Below, piece after piece: positions 5,238 through 11,925 of a DNA stretch of 12,571 nt (positions are counted from its first letter, which is position 1; each line of letters begins with the position of its first letter). The stretch is from Patescibacteria group bacterium UBA2211. GTDB taxonomy: Bacteria; Patescibacteriota; Minisyncoccia; Minisyncoccales; Minisyncoccaceae. Under the pieces are notes generated by a model that was not told where the DNA came from, ran no database searches, and was given only the letters and a program-made list of their open reading frames with translations. The stretch is taken from positions 14,282 through 26,852 of the forward strand of contig DCUP01000009.1 in assembly GCA_002327845.1 (NCBI GenBank), written 5' to 3'. The position numbers and the translations under genes were made by a program.

Positions 5238-5888
5238 TTATTTATTCTCTTCGGTGGCTGGTTCCTCTTCCTTCTTCGGAGCTGCTGCTTGTTCTGGCTC
5301 CTTGTTAACTTCTTCAATTGGCTTAGATAACTCTTCTTCAACATTTTCAGGTTCAACAACCTGAACAATTATTTCCTCGGGGTTTTCTATTTCAATAGTA
5401 ACTCCAGCTGGAACTTTAATGTCTTTAACTGTAATTGCATCTTCAAAAGTGTTCAATGTTGATACGTCGATAACAATCTTGCTTGGTAAATCTTTAGGAA
5501 GTGCTGAAACTGAAATTTCTTTCATATTCATAATTAATGTTCCGCCAAGCTTTAAAGCTGGAGCTTCTCCGACTAATTCCAAAGGAACCTCGGTTTCAAC
5601 TTCTTCTTTCAAATTTGGTTGATAGAAATCAACGTGAATTAATTCCTGAGTCAAAGGATTAACCTGTGTATCATAAATTAAAACAGAATATTTCTTTCCA
5701 TCTACCTCAAGATCAATTAAAGTTTCTCCAACGTCTTTTAAAACTTTTTCAAAACTCTTCTTGTCTATCTCTAAAGACATATTTTCAACATCTGAACCAT
5801 ATAAAACTGCAGGAATTGAATCTGCATCATATCCTGCTCTAAAAGCAGTACCCTTTTTTTCTCTTATTTTTGCTGTTAAACTTGTCAT
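5238..5888 (-). CDS. rplY: 50S ribosomal protein L25, CTC (general stress) type, 216 aa
   Basis: L25 binds 5S rRNA in the central protuberance of the 50S subunit. The protein has the two-domain CTC/TL5 layout. The N-terminal 5S-binding beta domain (about 1-92) includes GYDADSIPAVLYG near 19-31 and VNPLTQELIHVDFYQ at 76-90. The C-terminal beta domain (about 93-180) has VPLELVGEAPALKLGG at 101-116. A disordered acidic Pro/Glu/Lys tail (about 181-216) ends EEEPATEENK; such tails are usual in the CTC form. Length is normal for this form. It is four bases downstream of a membrane-anchored protein gene and nine bases upstream of the wall hydrolase, so it is probably transcribed from the promoter at 6381-6409. 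No Shine-Dalgarno site is seen. Confidence 0.95.
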   Translation of the reverse strand: MTSLTAKIREKKGTAFRAGYDADSIPAVLYGSDVENMSLEIDKKSFEKVLKDVGETLIDLEVDGKKYSVLIYDTQVNPLTQELIHVDFYQPNLKEEVETEVPLELVGEAPALKLGGTLIMNMKEISVSALPKDLPSKIVIDVSTLNTFEDAITVKDIKVPAGVTIEIENPEEIIVQVVEPENVEEELSKPIEEVNKEPEQAAAPKKEEEPATEENK

Positions 5889-5892
5889 TTTA

Positions 5893-6363
5893 TTACTTTA
5901 TTTCAAATTCATTTGAATATATTATTTTGTCGACTCTAAACTGTTCTCCAATAGCACAACCTATACAAGCTGGAATAGCTAATCGATGCATAGCCGGCTC
6001 TAAAAACATTTCACTTAATGTAATTGCAAAAGCTTTTAATTGATTAGGATCAATACATGTTTCGATAATATTCTCCTTGCCACAATCAGAATAAAAATAA
6101 TTATCCCATCCATTATTTTTGACTTGTATCATATATGGATAGCAAGAAGAAAAACATATCGTTTTACTTTCCTTATTTTCAATTTCCACTTTCAATTCAT
6201 CTGCCTGAGAATAGTCATTTCTCTCCGTAAAAACTTTTACTTTTTCGATACTAAAACTACTCTTTTCGAATTTAGAATAAAAAATTATTCCAATAATAAA
6301 AACAAAAGCCAAAAAAACATAAGATAAAACCTTCATTTCTTTAAGTTTTGTCTTCTTTTTCAT
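5893..6363 (-). CDS. Membrane-anchored Cys-containing beta-rich protein, 156 aa
   Basis: I cannot name a family with confidence. A lysine-rich N-terminus (MKKKTKLKEMK) is followed by one hydrophobic segment (about 12-29), so it is either a signal anchor or an uncleaved signal peptide with the rest outside. The remainder (about 36-156) reads as a small beta-sandwich. 'FTERNDYSQADELKVEIEN' followed by 'CFSSCYPYMIQV' resembles the 'Y..Ge.v.v.i.N......f..CYp..iq' pattern of bacterial Ig-like or protease-inhibitor-like beta domains. Six Cys residues (70, 74, 94, 103, 133, 136) could make three disulfides. It is the first gene of the unit with rplY and the transglycosylase, and has a TTGCAA-17-TATACT promoter. 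Partnership with the wall enzyme is a guess from position. Confidence 0.75.
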   Translation of the reverse strand: MKKKTKLKEMKVLSYVFLAFVFIIGIIFYSKFEKSSFSIEKVKVFTERNDYSQADELKVEIENKESKTICFSSCYPYMIQVKNNGWDNYFYSDCGKENIIETCIDPNQLKAFAITLSEMFLEPAMHRLAIPACIGCAIGEQFRVDKIIYSNEFEIK

Positions 6364-6380
6364 ATTGTTTTCTTGAGATT

Positions 6381-6409
6381 AGTATATACTGTTTTTGACT
6401 TTTTTGCAA
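6381..6409 (-). promoter_or_regulatory. Promoter of the membrane protein-rplY-transglycosylase operon
   Basis: On the minus strand, TTGCAA (6409-6404) and TATACT (6386-6381) are exactly 17 bases apart. The start is predicted near 6374, giving a leader of about 11 nt with no clear Shine-Dalgarno site. The -35 box lies five bases past the stop codon of the pfkB-type gene, and no terminator hairpin lies between, so some readthrough from the carbon operon is possible. Confidence 0.62.
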
Positions 6410-6414
6410 TAAAG

Positions 6415-7407
6415 CTAAACAATTTTAGTTCTTTCTACTTTTATCTTCTCCCCCACTTTTTTTGAATCAATTCCTTCTTCTAATAATCCATTAATTGCCC
6501 CCTTAGCCTTAATACAAGAAACTGAATTAGCGATTCCTAGACGAATTGCCCACTCAATATCCATATTTGATTTAATTAAGCCAGAAATAAAGGCTGAAGC
6601 AAAAGCATCTCCCGCCCCCGTCTTATCAACCACTTTAACTTTGCAAGATGTAGCCTCGAATAAAACATCTTCTTCTAAAACTAAAACTCCTTCCGGTCCC
6701 TTGGTTACTGCATTGATTCCCGGATGGATTCTATTCAGTTCTCTCATTATTCCCATTTCATCTTTACTATCAATCCCAGTCAATAAAGAAGCTTCTTCTA
6801 GGTTTAACAAAAGGACATCTGCTTTTTTTAATATTGGTTCAAGTTTTTCTTTACCTAAAACAATCTGTGAATTACCCAAATTGATAGCTACTTTGATTTT
6901 ATTCTTCTTGGCAAAATCAACAATATCTTCAGTTAGTGAGCTTAATTTTCCAGACAAAGGAGCTAAATAGAACCAAGATGGAGACATGTCCCCCCAAAGT
7001 ATTTCTTCTTTATTAAGTAATTCTGATGCTCCACGGTAAGCTAAAACTGTTCTCTCTTCTTCGGATGTGTTTAATATTACCGAATTATTGGTTGGTTTTT
7101 CATTTTTTTGGATAAATTCAGTGCCTATTCCCGCTTTTTCCATCTCAATAATAATTTCTTTGCCTGGAATATCATTGCCCACTGAACCACAATAAGCCAC
7201 ATTAAATCCCTGCTTCTTAAATGTAAAAGCTGTATTCATTCCTCCTCCACCAAAACCAAAATACATATCATCAATATCAATTTTCGCTCCCAAATCAAAA
7301 GTTACTCCTAATCCAGAAGGAAGCTTGTCATTCTTCAAAGTATTTTTCTTATCTATCTTTAAAAAGATATCCCATGTTGCTGAACCAAATGTAATTATAT
7401 CAAACAT
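6415..7407 (-). CDS. PfkB (ribokinase)-family carbohydrate or nucleoside kinase, 330 aa
   Basis: These cytoplasmic kinases transfer phosphate from ATP to a sugar, sugar phosphate or nucleoside hydroxyl. The fold is shown by the N-terminal strand MFDIITFGSATWDIFL, the glycine-rich PfkB signature 1 region GFGGGGMNTAFTFKKQGFNV (51-70) with SVGNDIPG (75-82), the TVLAYRGAS substrate-lid strand (120-128), LLNLEEASLLTG (199-210), and signature 2 VVDKTGAGDAFASAFISGL (259-277). D267 in GAGD is the expected catalytic base. Length is normal. The ATG lies one base after the ppsA stop, so translation coupling is likely, and it closes the acetyl-CoA synthetase-ppsA operon. Substrate cannot be read from sequence: fructose-6-phosphate, ribose and adenosine-type nucleosides all remain possible. 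The stop is TAG. Confidence 0.92.
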   Translation of the reverse strand: MFDIITFGSATWDIFLKIDKKNTLKNDKLPSGLGVTFDLGAKIDIDDMYFGFGGGGMNTAFTFKKQGFNVAYCGSVGNDIPGKEIIIEMEKAGIGTEFIQKNEKPTNNSVILNTSEEERTVLAYRGASELLNKEEILWGDMSPSWFYLAPLSGKLSSLTEDIVDFAKKNKIKVAINLGNSQIVLGKEKLEPILKKADVLLLNLEEASLLTGIDSKDEMGIMRELNRIHPGINAVTKGPEGVLVLEEDVLFEATSCKVKVVDKTGAGDAFASAFISGLIKSNMDIEWAIRLGIANSVSCIKAKGAINGLLEEGIDSKKVGEKIKVERTKIV

Positions 7408-7408
7408 A

Positions 7409-9784
7409 TTATTTTAATTTTCCCAAAGCTATTATTGTTTTTAAAACTGTGTCGCCGTTTAAAGAGATGCTTTCAATTCCCTCTTTTACTAAAAATTCAG
7501 CAAACTCAGGATAGTCAGATGGAGCCTGTCCGCATATTCCGCAATACTTATTCTTTTCTTTACAAGTTCTGATTACTTTTCTAATCAATTCCATTACTGC
7601 CTCATTTTTTTCGTTACCAATATATGCAAGACCTCCATTGTCTCTATCTAAACCTAATGTTAATTGAGTTAAATCGTTTGAACCAATACTCATTCCATCA
7701 AAAATCTCTAAAAATTGATCAATTAAAATAACATTTGAAGGAATTTCACACATTACGTATACCGGCATTTCTTCTTTTTTCAATCCAAACTCTCTAATTA
7801 ACTCAACCACTTTCTTTCCTTCTTCAACTGTTCTACAGAAAGGAACCATTACTGCCACATTAGTTAAGCCAAACTCTTCCCTGACCCTTTTAATGGCCTC
7901 ACACTCCATTTTAAAAGCTGGCTGGAAGCTTGAATCAATATATCTACAAGCACCTCTAAAACCAATCATAGGATTTGATTCTTCTCCCTCAAAAGGATTA
8001 CCTCCGATTAAATTCTTGTATTCATTAGTTTTAAAATCGGAGAATCTGACAATTATTTTCTTGGGATAAAAAGCAGCAGCAATTTGAGCAATTCCCTCAG
8101 CTAACTCATTAACAAAATATTCTTTCTTATCTTCGTATTCTCTGGTCAGTTCTTCAATAGCTTTTATATCCGTGTCAGAAATCTTAATTTCTCCTTTTTT
8201 AATTTTATCGTAGTTATATAAAGCTAAAGGATGAATCCTAACTTTTTCAGCAATAATAAATTCTTCCCTCGCTAACCCAACTCCGTCATTGGGTAAAAAT
8301 GAAGATTTGAAAGCCATGTCTGGCGCTCCAATATTTAATGTTATTTTTGTTTTAAGTTGTGGAATCTCATCTAAATTATAATCTTTAACCGTAAAAGGAA
8401 CATCTCCTTCAAGAATTCTGCCCTTTGCTCCAGAACTGCAATCAACAGTTACCATCATTCCTGTTTTTAATTTTTGAGTCGCTTCTTTAGTTCCAACAAT
8501 ACAAGGAATGCCTAATTCCCTTGAAATAATAGCCGAATGACAAGTTTTTCCTCCTTCATCAGTAATAACTGCAGAAGACATAGTTAAAATAGCATTCCAG
8601 TCAGGGTCTGTCATTTTAGTAACTAAAATTTCTCCTCTCTTGAAATCTTTCATTTTCTTAACATCGGTTATTACTCTTACTACTCCCTTACCAATTTTAT
8701 CTCCAATACTAATACCGGTTAATAACGGCTTCATTTCTTCGTCAATCTTATATTCTTGATAAGTATTTCCTTTTTTTGATTTCAAAGAATGAACTGTTTC
8801 TGGTCTTGATTGTACGATATATAATTTTCCATCATTTCCATCTTTAGCCCATTCAATATCTTGAGGGGCTCCATAATGTTCTTCAATTAAACATCCCCAT
8901 TCAGCCAAAATCAAAACTTCTTCATCAGTAATTGAATATTTATTAAATTCTTCTTTGGTAGTTTTAATTTCTTTTATTCCACCGCTCTCTCTATAGATAT
9001 ACTTACCATCTTTTCTTCCTAATTCTTTGTTTATAATCGCTTTATACCCCTGTTTCATGGTTGGTTTAAAAATGAAAAACTTATCAGGAGTAATTCTTCC
9101 CTTAACAATCATTTCTCCGATTCCCCAAATTGAATTGATTAAAACAACATCATTAAATCCTGTATCAGTATCAAGAGTAAACATGATTCCTGAAGAAGCT
9201 AAATCACTCCTAATCATTTTTTGAATTACAGCTGAAAGATAAACTGATAATTGAGGAAATCCCTTATCTCTTCGATAAGCAATGGCTCGATCAGTAAATA
9301 AAGACGAAAAACAATACTTAACTGCTTCAATAACGTCTTTTTCTCCTTTAATGTTCAAATATGATTCGTGCTGTCCGGCAAAAGAAGCATCAGGTAAGTC
9401 TTCAGCGGTTGCTGAACTTCTCACCGCTACGTCACAATTTTCTCCATATTCTTCACAGAGTTTTTTGTATCCTATTAATATTTCTTCTTTTAAATCTTTA
9501 GGAAATTTTCCATTTAAAATCAATTCTCTTGATTTCTTTCCTGCTTTTTGTACGTTTTCTAATTTATTTAAATCGAGACCGTCATATATCTTCTCTAGTT
9601 TCTTATCAATTCCATTGAAAGCCAAGAAATTCTTATAAGCATCAGCGGTAGTAGCGAAACCATTAGGAATTCTGATTCCTTTTTCTGTTAACAAGGAATA
9701 CATTTCCCCGAGCGATGCGTTCTTACCTCCAACAATCCCTACGTCCTTCTTTCTTATTTCTGAAAAAAATAGTGTATTTGCCAT
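7409..9784 (-). CDS. ppsA: Phosphoenolpyruvate synthase (pyruvate, water dikinase), 791 aa
   Basis: It converts pyruvate + ATP + water to PEP + AMP + phosphate, a gluconeogenic step that some anaerobes may run toward pyruvate. Three modules are visible in order. The N-terminal ATP-grasp nucleotide-binding domain spans about 1-335 (GGKNASLGEMYSLL at 19-32, VRSSATAEDLPDASFAGQH at 121-139, IEWAKDGNDGKLYIVQSRPET at 310-330). The central swivelling domain carries phospho-acceptor H416 in DEGGKTCHSAIISRELGIP. The C-terminal PEP/pyruvate TIM barrel spans about 480-791 (GFRGACRYI at 608-616, MVPFCRTVEEG at 646-656, GSNDLTQLTLGLDRD at 701-715, and C751 in GICGQAPSD). Length matches the family. GGAGG (9802-9798) lies 13 bases before the ATG, inside the end of the preceding 33-codon frame. 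The pfkB-type gene follows one base after the stop. Confidence 0.97.
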   Translation of the reverse strand: MANTLFFSEIRKKDVGIVGGKNASLGEMYSLLTEKGIRIPNGFATTADAYKNFLAFNGIDKKLEKIYDGLDLNKLENVQKAGKKSRELILNGKFPKDLKEEILIGYKKLCEEYGENCDVAVRSSATAEDLPDASFAGQHESYLNIKGEKDVIEAVKYCFSSLFTDRAIAYRRDKGFPQLSVYLSAVIQKMIRSDLASSGIMFTLDTDTGFNDVVLINSIWGIGEMIVKGRITPDKFFIFKPTMKQGYKAIINKELGRKDGKYIYRESGGIKEIKTTKEEFNKYSITDEEVLILAEWGCLIEEHYGAPQDIEWAKDGNDGKLYIVQSRPETVHSLKSKKGNTYQEYKIDEEMKPLLTGISIGDKIGKGVVRVITDVKKMKDFKRGEILVTKMTDPDWNAILTMSSAVITDEGGKTCHSAIISRELGIPCIVGTKEATQKLKTGMMVTVDCSSGAKGRILEGDVPFTVKDYNLDEIPQLKTKITLNIGAPDMAFKSSFLPNDGVGLAREEFIIAEKVRIHPLALYNYDKIKKGEIKISDTDIKAIEELTREYEDKKEYFVNELAEGIAQIAAAFYPKKIIVRFSDFKTNEYKNLIGGNPFEGEESNPMIGFRGACRYIDSSFQPAFKMECEAIKRVREEFGLTNVAVMVPFCRTVEEGKKVVELIREFGLKKEEMPVYVMCEIPSNVILIDQFLEIFDGMSIGSNDLTQLTLGLDRDNGGLAYIGNEKNEAVMELIRKVIRTCKEKNKYCGICGQAPSDYPEFAEFLVKEGIESISLNGDTVLKTIIALGKLK

Positions 9785-9790
9785 TTTGTA

Positions 9791-9892
9791 TTAAAATCCT
9801 CCAAAGAGATTTATTATGCTAATTATTAAAAACAGTATCACGAAAATGATATCCAGAATGAAAACTACTATATTTCCCTTTTCTCTGTTCAT
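9791..9892 (-). CDS. 33-aa single-pass membrane peptide, ATGA-coupled to acdA
   Basis: The frame starts at ATG 9892-9890, overlapping the acdA TGA stop by the 4-base ATGA arrangement, and ends at TAA 9793-9791, seven bases before ppsA. It reads MNREKGNIVVFILDIIFVIL and then FLIISIINLFGGF. A short charged N-terminus (N2-R-E-K5) precedes a continuous hydrophobic stretch from about residue 8 to 30 with a single Asp (D14). This is a plausible transmembrane helix with the charged end likely inside. The same ATGA overlap joins acdB to acdA, so the operon repeatedly uses coupled starts, which favours a translated gene. Its last codons supply the GGAGG preceding ppsA. I know no family for it. Alternatives are a non-functional spacer whose job is to bring ribosomes to ppsA, or chance hydrophobicity in AT-rich DNA. 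Confidence 0.55.
   Translation of the reverse strand: MNREKGNIVVFILDIIFVILFLIISIINLFGGF
9798..9802 (-). promoter_or_regulatory. Shine-Dalgarno-like GGAGG before ppsA
   Basis: GGAGG on the minus strand is a full-strength anti-Shine-Dalgarno match in a window where such sites are rare. The 13-base distance to the ppsA ATG is longer than the optimal 5-9 bases, and the site encodes Gly-Gly in the 33-codon membrane peptide. Ribosomes finishing that peptide would stop within a few bases of the ppsA start. Confidence 0.5.
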
Positions 9893-11217
9893 TTCTTTAT
9901 TAAACTATTAATACTCTTAACTGCCCTCTTAACATCAGGATAGTTAGGTATTCCATTTAATTCTAAATACTCAATCGCTGAATTAACTGATTCTCCGCCC
10001 AAAAAACAACAAATAATTGGTTTAAGAGGATATTTATTTCTTAATTCTAATATTATTTTAGCATTTTTCTCGTGCTCTGTCATTAATTGTGGAGTAGAGA
10101 TAACAATTAAACCATTGATATTGTCTTGTTTTAGTAAACTTTCAATAGCAACTGCGTATCTATCAGATAAGGCATCACCTAATAAATCTAAAGGATTATT
10201 TTTGTTTATTACTTTTTCTATTGCCTTATTTTTTTCTAAAGATGAAATCGTTGTTTTGCTTAGACCAGGAATCTCAATTCCCATTTCAAAACAATAATCA
10301 ACGGCCAAAACGCCCAAACCTCCTCCATTAGTAACAATTCCAATTCCATTTTCACATTTCGGCAAAGAACTTAAAGAAAGAGAAATATCAAACAACTCTT
10401 CTAATGTATCAACCAAGATAACACCTGATTGTTTCATTGCAGTTTGATAAACGCTATAATCTCCGGCTAATGTTCCGGTATGGGTTCCCACTGCTTCTTT
10501 TCCTTTGTCGCTTCTTCCTGATTTGATGGCAACAATTGGTTTGATTTTAGAAACTTCTTTGGCAATACGCATAAACTTGCGCCCATCTTTTATTCCTTCA
10601 AAATAAATAGAAATTACTTTTGTTTCTTTATCTGTCTTTAAATATTCAATAAAATCAGTTAAATCAACATCAGCTTCATTTCCGTAAGAAATAACTTTGG
10701 AAAATCTGAGCTTGTTTTTATCAACAACCGAGTCCAATAGTGCTCCTGACTGAGAAAGAAAAGCAATATTTCCTTTTTTAGGAGTTATAGGAGCGAATGA
10801 AGCATTTAAATTGATTAGAGGATTAATTATTCCCAAACAATTAGGTCCAATTAAAGGAATTTTGTATTTTCTTGCAATATCTCTTATTTCTTCCTCTTCT
10901 TTTATCTTCCCCGCCTCTTTAAAACCAGAAGAAATAACAATAATTGCTCCTACTCTCTTTTCGCAACAATTAAAAACAATATTTTTAACTATTTTTGATG
11001 GAACAGCAATAATAGTCAGGTCTATTTTTTCTTTAATGTCTAAGACGGAATCAAAACATTTTATTCCTAGAACTTCTTGCCTCTTTGGATTAACAAAATA
11101 TATCTTTCTTAAATCTTTTCCTTCTAAAAGATTTTCGGCCAAACCCAAACCAACCGTTCCTAATTCATCGCTTGCTCCAATTAGGGCTATTGATTTAGGA
11201 TTAAATATTTTTTTCAT
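9889..11217 (-). CDS. acdA: ADP-forming acetyl-CoA synthetase, alpha subunit, 442 aa
   Basis: With the beta subunit this enzyme converts acyl-CoA + ADP + phosphate to acid + CoA + ATP, substrate-level ATP formation known from archaea such as Pyrococcus and found in some bacteria and protists. Domains in order: a CoA-binding Rossmann domain (about 5-125; ALIGASDELGTVG at 11-23, GPNCLGIINP at 124-133), a succinyl-CoA-ligase-like domain (about 145-280; SQSGALLDSV at 155-164), and the third ligase domain (about 290-440; GIVTNGGGLGVLAVD at 293-307). H246 in GTHTG is the expected phosphohistidine of the alpha subunit. Length matches separate archaeal alpha subunits (about 460) rather than the fused bacterial form of about 700. 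ATG overlaps the acdB stop as ATGA, and its own TGA overlaps the start of the 33-aa peptide. True substrate preference (acetate or branched/aryl acids) is unknown. Confidence 0.93.
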   Translation of the reverse strand: MKKIFNPKSIALIGASDELGTVGLGLAENLLEGKDLRKIYFVNPKRQEVLGIKCFDSVLDIKEKIDLTIIAVPSKIVKNIVFNCCEKRVGAIIVISSGFKEAGKIKEEEEIRDIARKYKIPLIGPNCLGIINPLINLNASFAPITPKKGNIAFLSQSGALLDSVVDKNKLRFSKVISYGNEADVDLTDFIEYLKTDKETKVISIYFEGIKDGRKFMRIAKEVSKIKPIVAIKSGRSDKGKEAVGTHTGTLAGDYSVYQTAMKQSGVILVDTLEELFDISLSLSSLPKCENGIGIVTNGGGLGVLAVDYCFEMGIEIPGLSKTTISSLEKNKAIEKVINKNNPLDLLGDALSDRYAVAIESLLKQDNINGLIVISTPQLMTEHEKNAKIILELRNKYPLKPIICCFLGGESVNSAIEYLELNGIPNYPDVKRAVKSINSLIKK

Positions 11218-11846
11218 ATAATTATTCTAAAATCAGTAATCAATGTTTGTTTATCCATGACCATGACTGGATTAAAATCAATTGATTGTATCTTTTCTTC
11301 TTTAGTTGAAAGATTGGAAAGATTGACTATCATTTCAGCGATATTTGTTATATCAACCTTCTTTTTTCCCCTTGCCCCGTTCAACAATTCAAACCCTTTT
11401 GTCTCTTTTATCATCTTAATCGCTTCTTCTTTGTCAGTCGGAGCAACTCTGAAAGCAACATCTTTGATTATTTCAATAAATATTCCTCCTAATCCGAACA
11501 TTAAGACAGGGCCAAATTGAGAATCTCTTTTCATACCAATTGCAATTTCATTTCCAGAAACCATTTCTTGAACTAGTATTCCTTCAACGTTCTTTCCTTT
11601 AATATTTTTCTCAATTTCATCCCAAGCAACACTAAATTCTTCTTCATTTTTAATGTTTATTTTTACTCCTCCAACTTCCGACTTATGAAATATCTTTTGC
11701 GCATGAATTTTTAATACAACTGGAAAACCTATTTGTTTTGCAAATAGCAATGCCTTTTCTTTTGAATTAAAAATCTCTGTCTTACAGAAAGGAAGTTTGT
11801 ATTTTAAGAGAATTTTTTTAGTTTCTTCAAAACTTAATATTTCCAT
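11214..11846 (-). CDS. acdB: ADP-forming acetyl-CoA synthetase, beta (ATP-grasp) subunit, 210 aa
   Basis: This is the nucleotide-binding partner of the alpha subunit. It is a compact ATP-grasp protein: EETKKILLKYKLP at 7-19, GFPVVLKIHAQKIFHKSEVGGV at 40-61 with H54 in HKSEVGG as the likely second phosphohistidine relaying phosphate to ADP, LVQEMVSGNEIAIGMKRDSQFGPV at 91-114, FGLGGIFIEIIKDVAFRVAP at 117-136, and IDFNPVMV at 189-196. The last has Asp where an 'E(I/L/F)NP' metal-site Glu is common. Length is near the roughly 230 residues of Pyrococcus-type beta subunits. It is first in the operon, with a TTGCAG-17-TAAAAT promoter whose start falls on the ATG, implying a leaderless message. Its stop overlaps acdA by four bases, which helps equal subunit supply. 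Confidence 0.93.
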   Translation of the reverse strand: MEILSFEETKKILLKYKLPFCKTEIFNSKEKALLFAKQIGFPVVLKIHAQKIFHKSEVGGVKINIKNEEEFSVAWDEIEKNIKGKNVEGILVQEMVSGNEIAIGMKRDSQFGPVLMFGLGGIFIEIIKDVAFRVAPTDKEEAIKMIKETKGFELLNGARGKKKVDITNIAEMIVNLSNLSTKEEKIQSIDFNPVMVMDKQTLITDFRIII

Positions 11847-11852
11847 GTCTTG

Positions 11853-11881
11853 ATTTTACCTTAAAATTGAAATTGCTGCAA
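11853..11881 (-). promoter_or_regulatory. Promoter of the acdB-acdA-ppsA-pfkB operon, leaderless
   Basis: On the minus strand, TTGCAG (11881-11876) and TAAAAT (11858-11853) are separated by 17 bases. Six bases follow before the ATG at 11846, so the predicted start is the A of the start codon. The -35 box touches the T-tract of the terminator of the preceding gene, so the two transcription units are packed back to back. Confidence 0.62.
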
Positions 11882-11912
11882 TAAAACAAAAGCCCGAGGA
11901 AAACCCTCGGGC
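11881..11912 (-). terminator. Strong intrinsic terminator of the surface-protein gene
   Basis: GCCCGAGG (11912-11905 on the minus strand) and CCTCGGGC (11899-11892) form an 8-bp, very GC-rich stem with a 5-base loop, followed by TTTTGTTTTAT. It starts 13 bases after the stop of the Cys-rich protein gene and is the best-formed terminator in the window. Confidence 0.92.
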
Positions 11913-11925
11913 GAAAAGGAAAATC

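Noticed and set aside
5893..6363. Lipoprotein call for the membrane-anchored protein, considered because of its envelope context
   Set aside because: No lipobox Cys follows the hydrophobic segment; the first Cys is at residue 70.
10811..11221. A plus-strand frame of 136 codons opposite acdA
   Set aside because: It is the antisense of a highly conserved enzyme gene with clear domains; its sequence is low in charge balance and resembles no protein I recognise.
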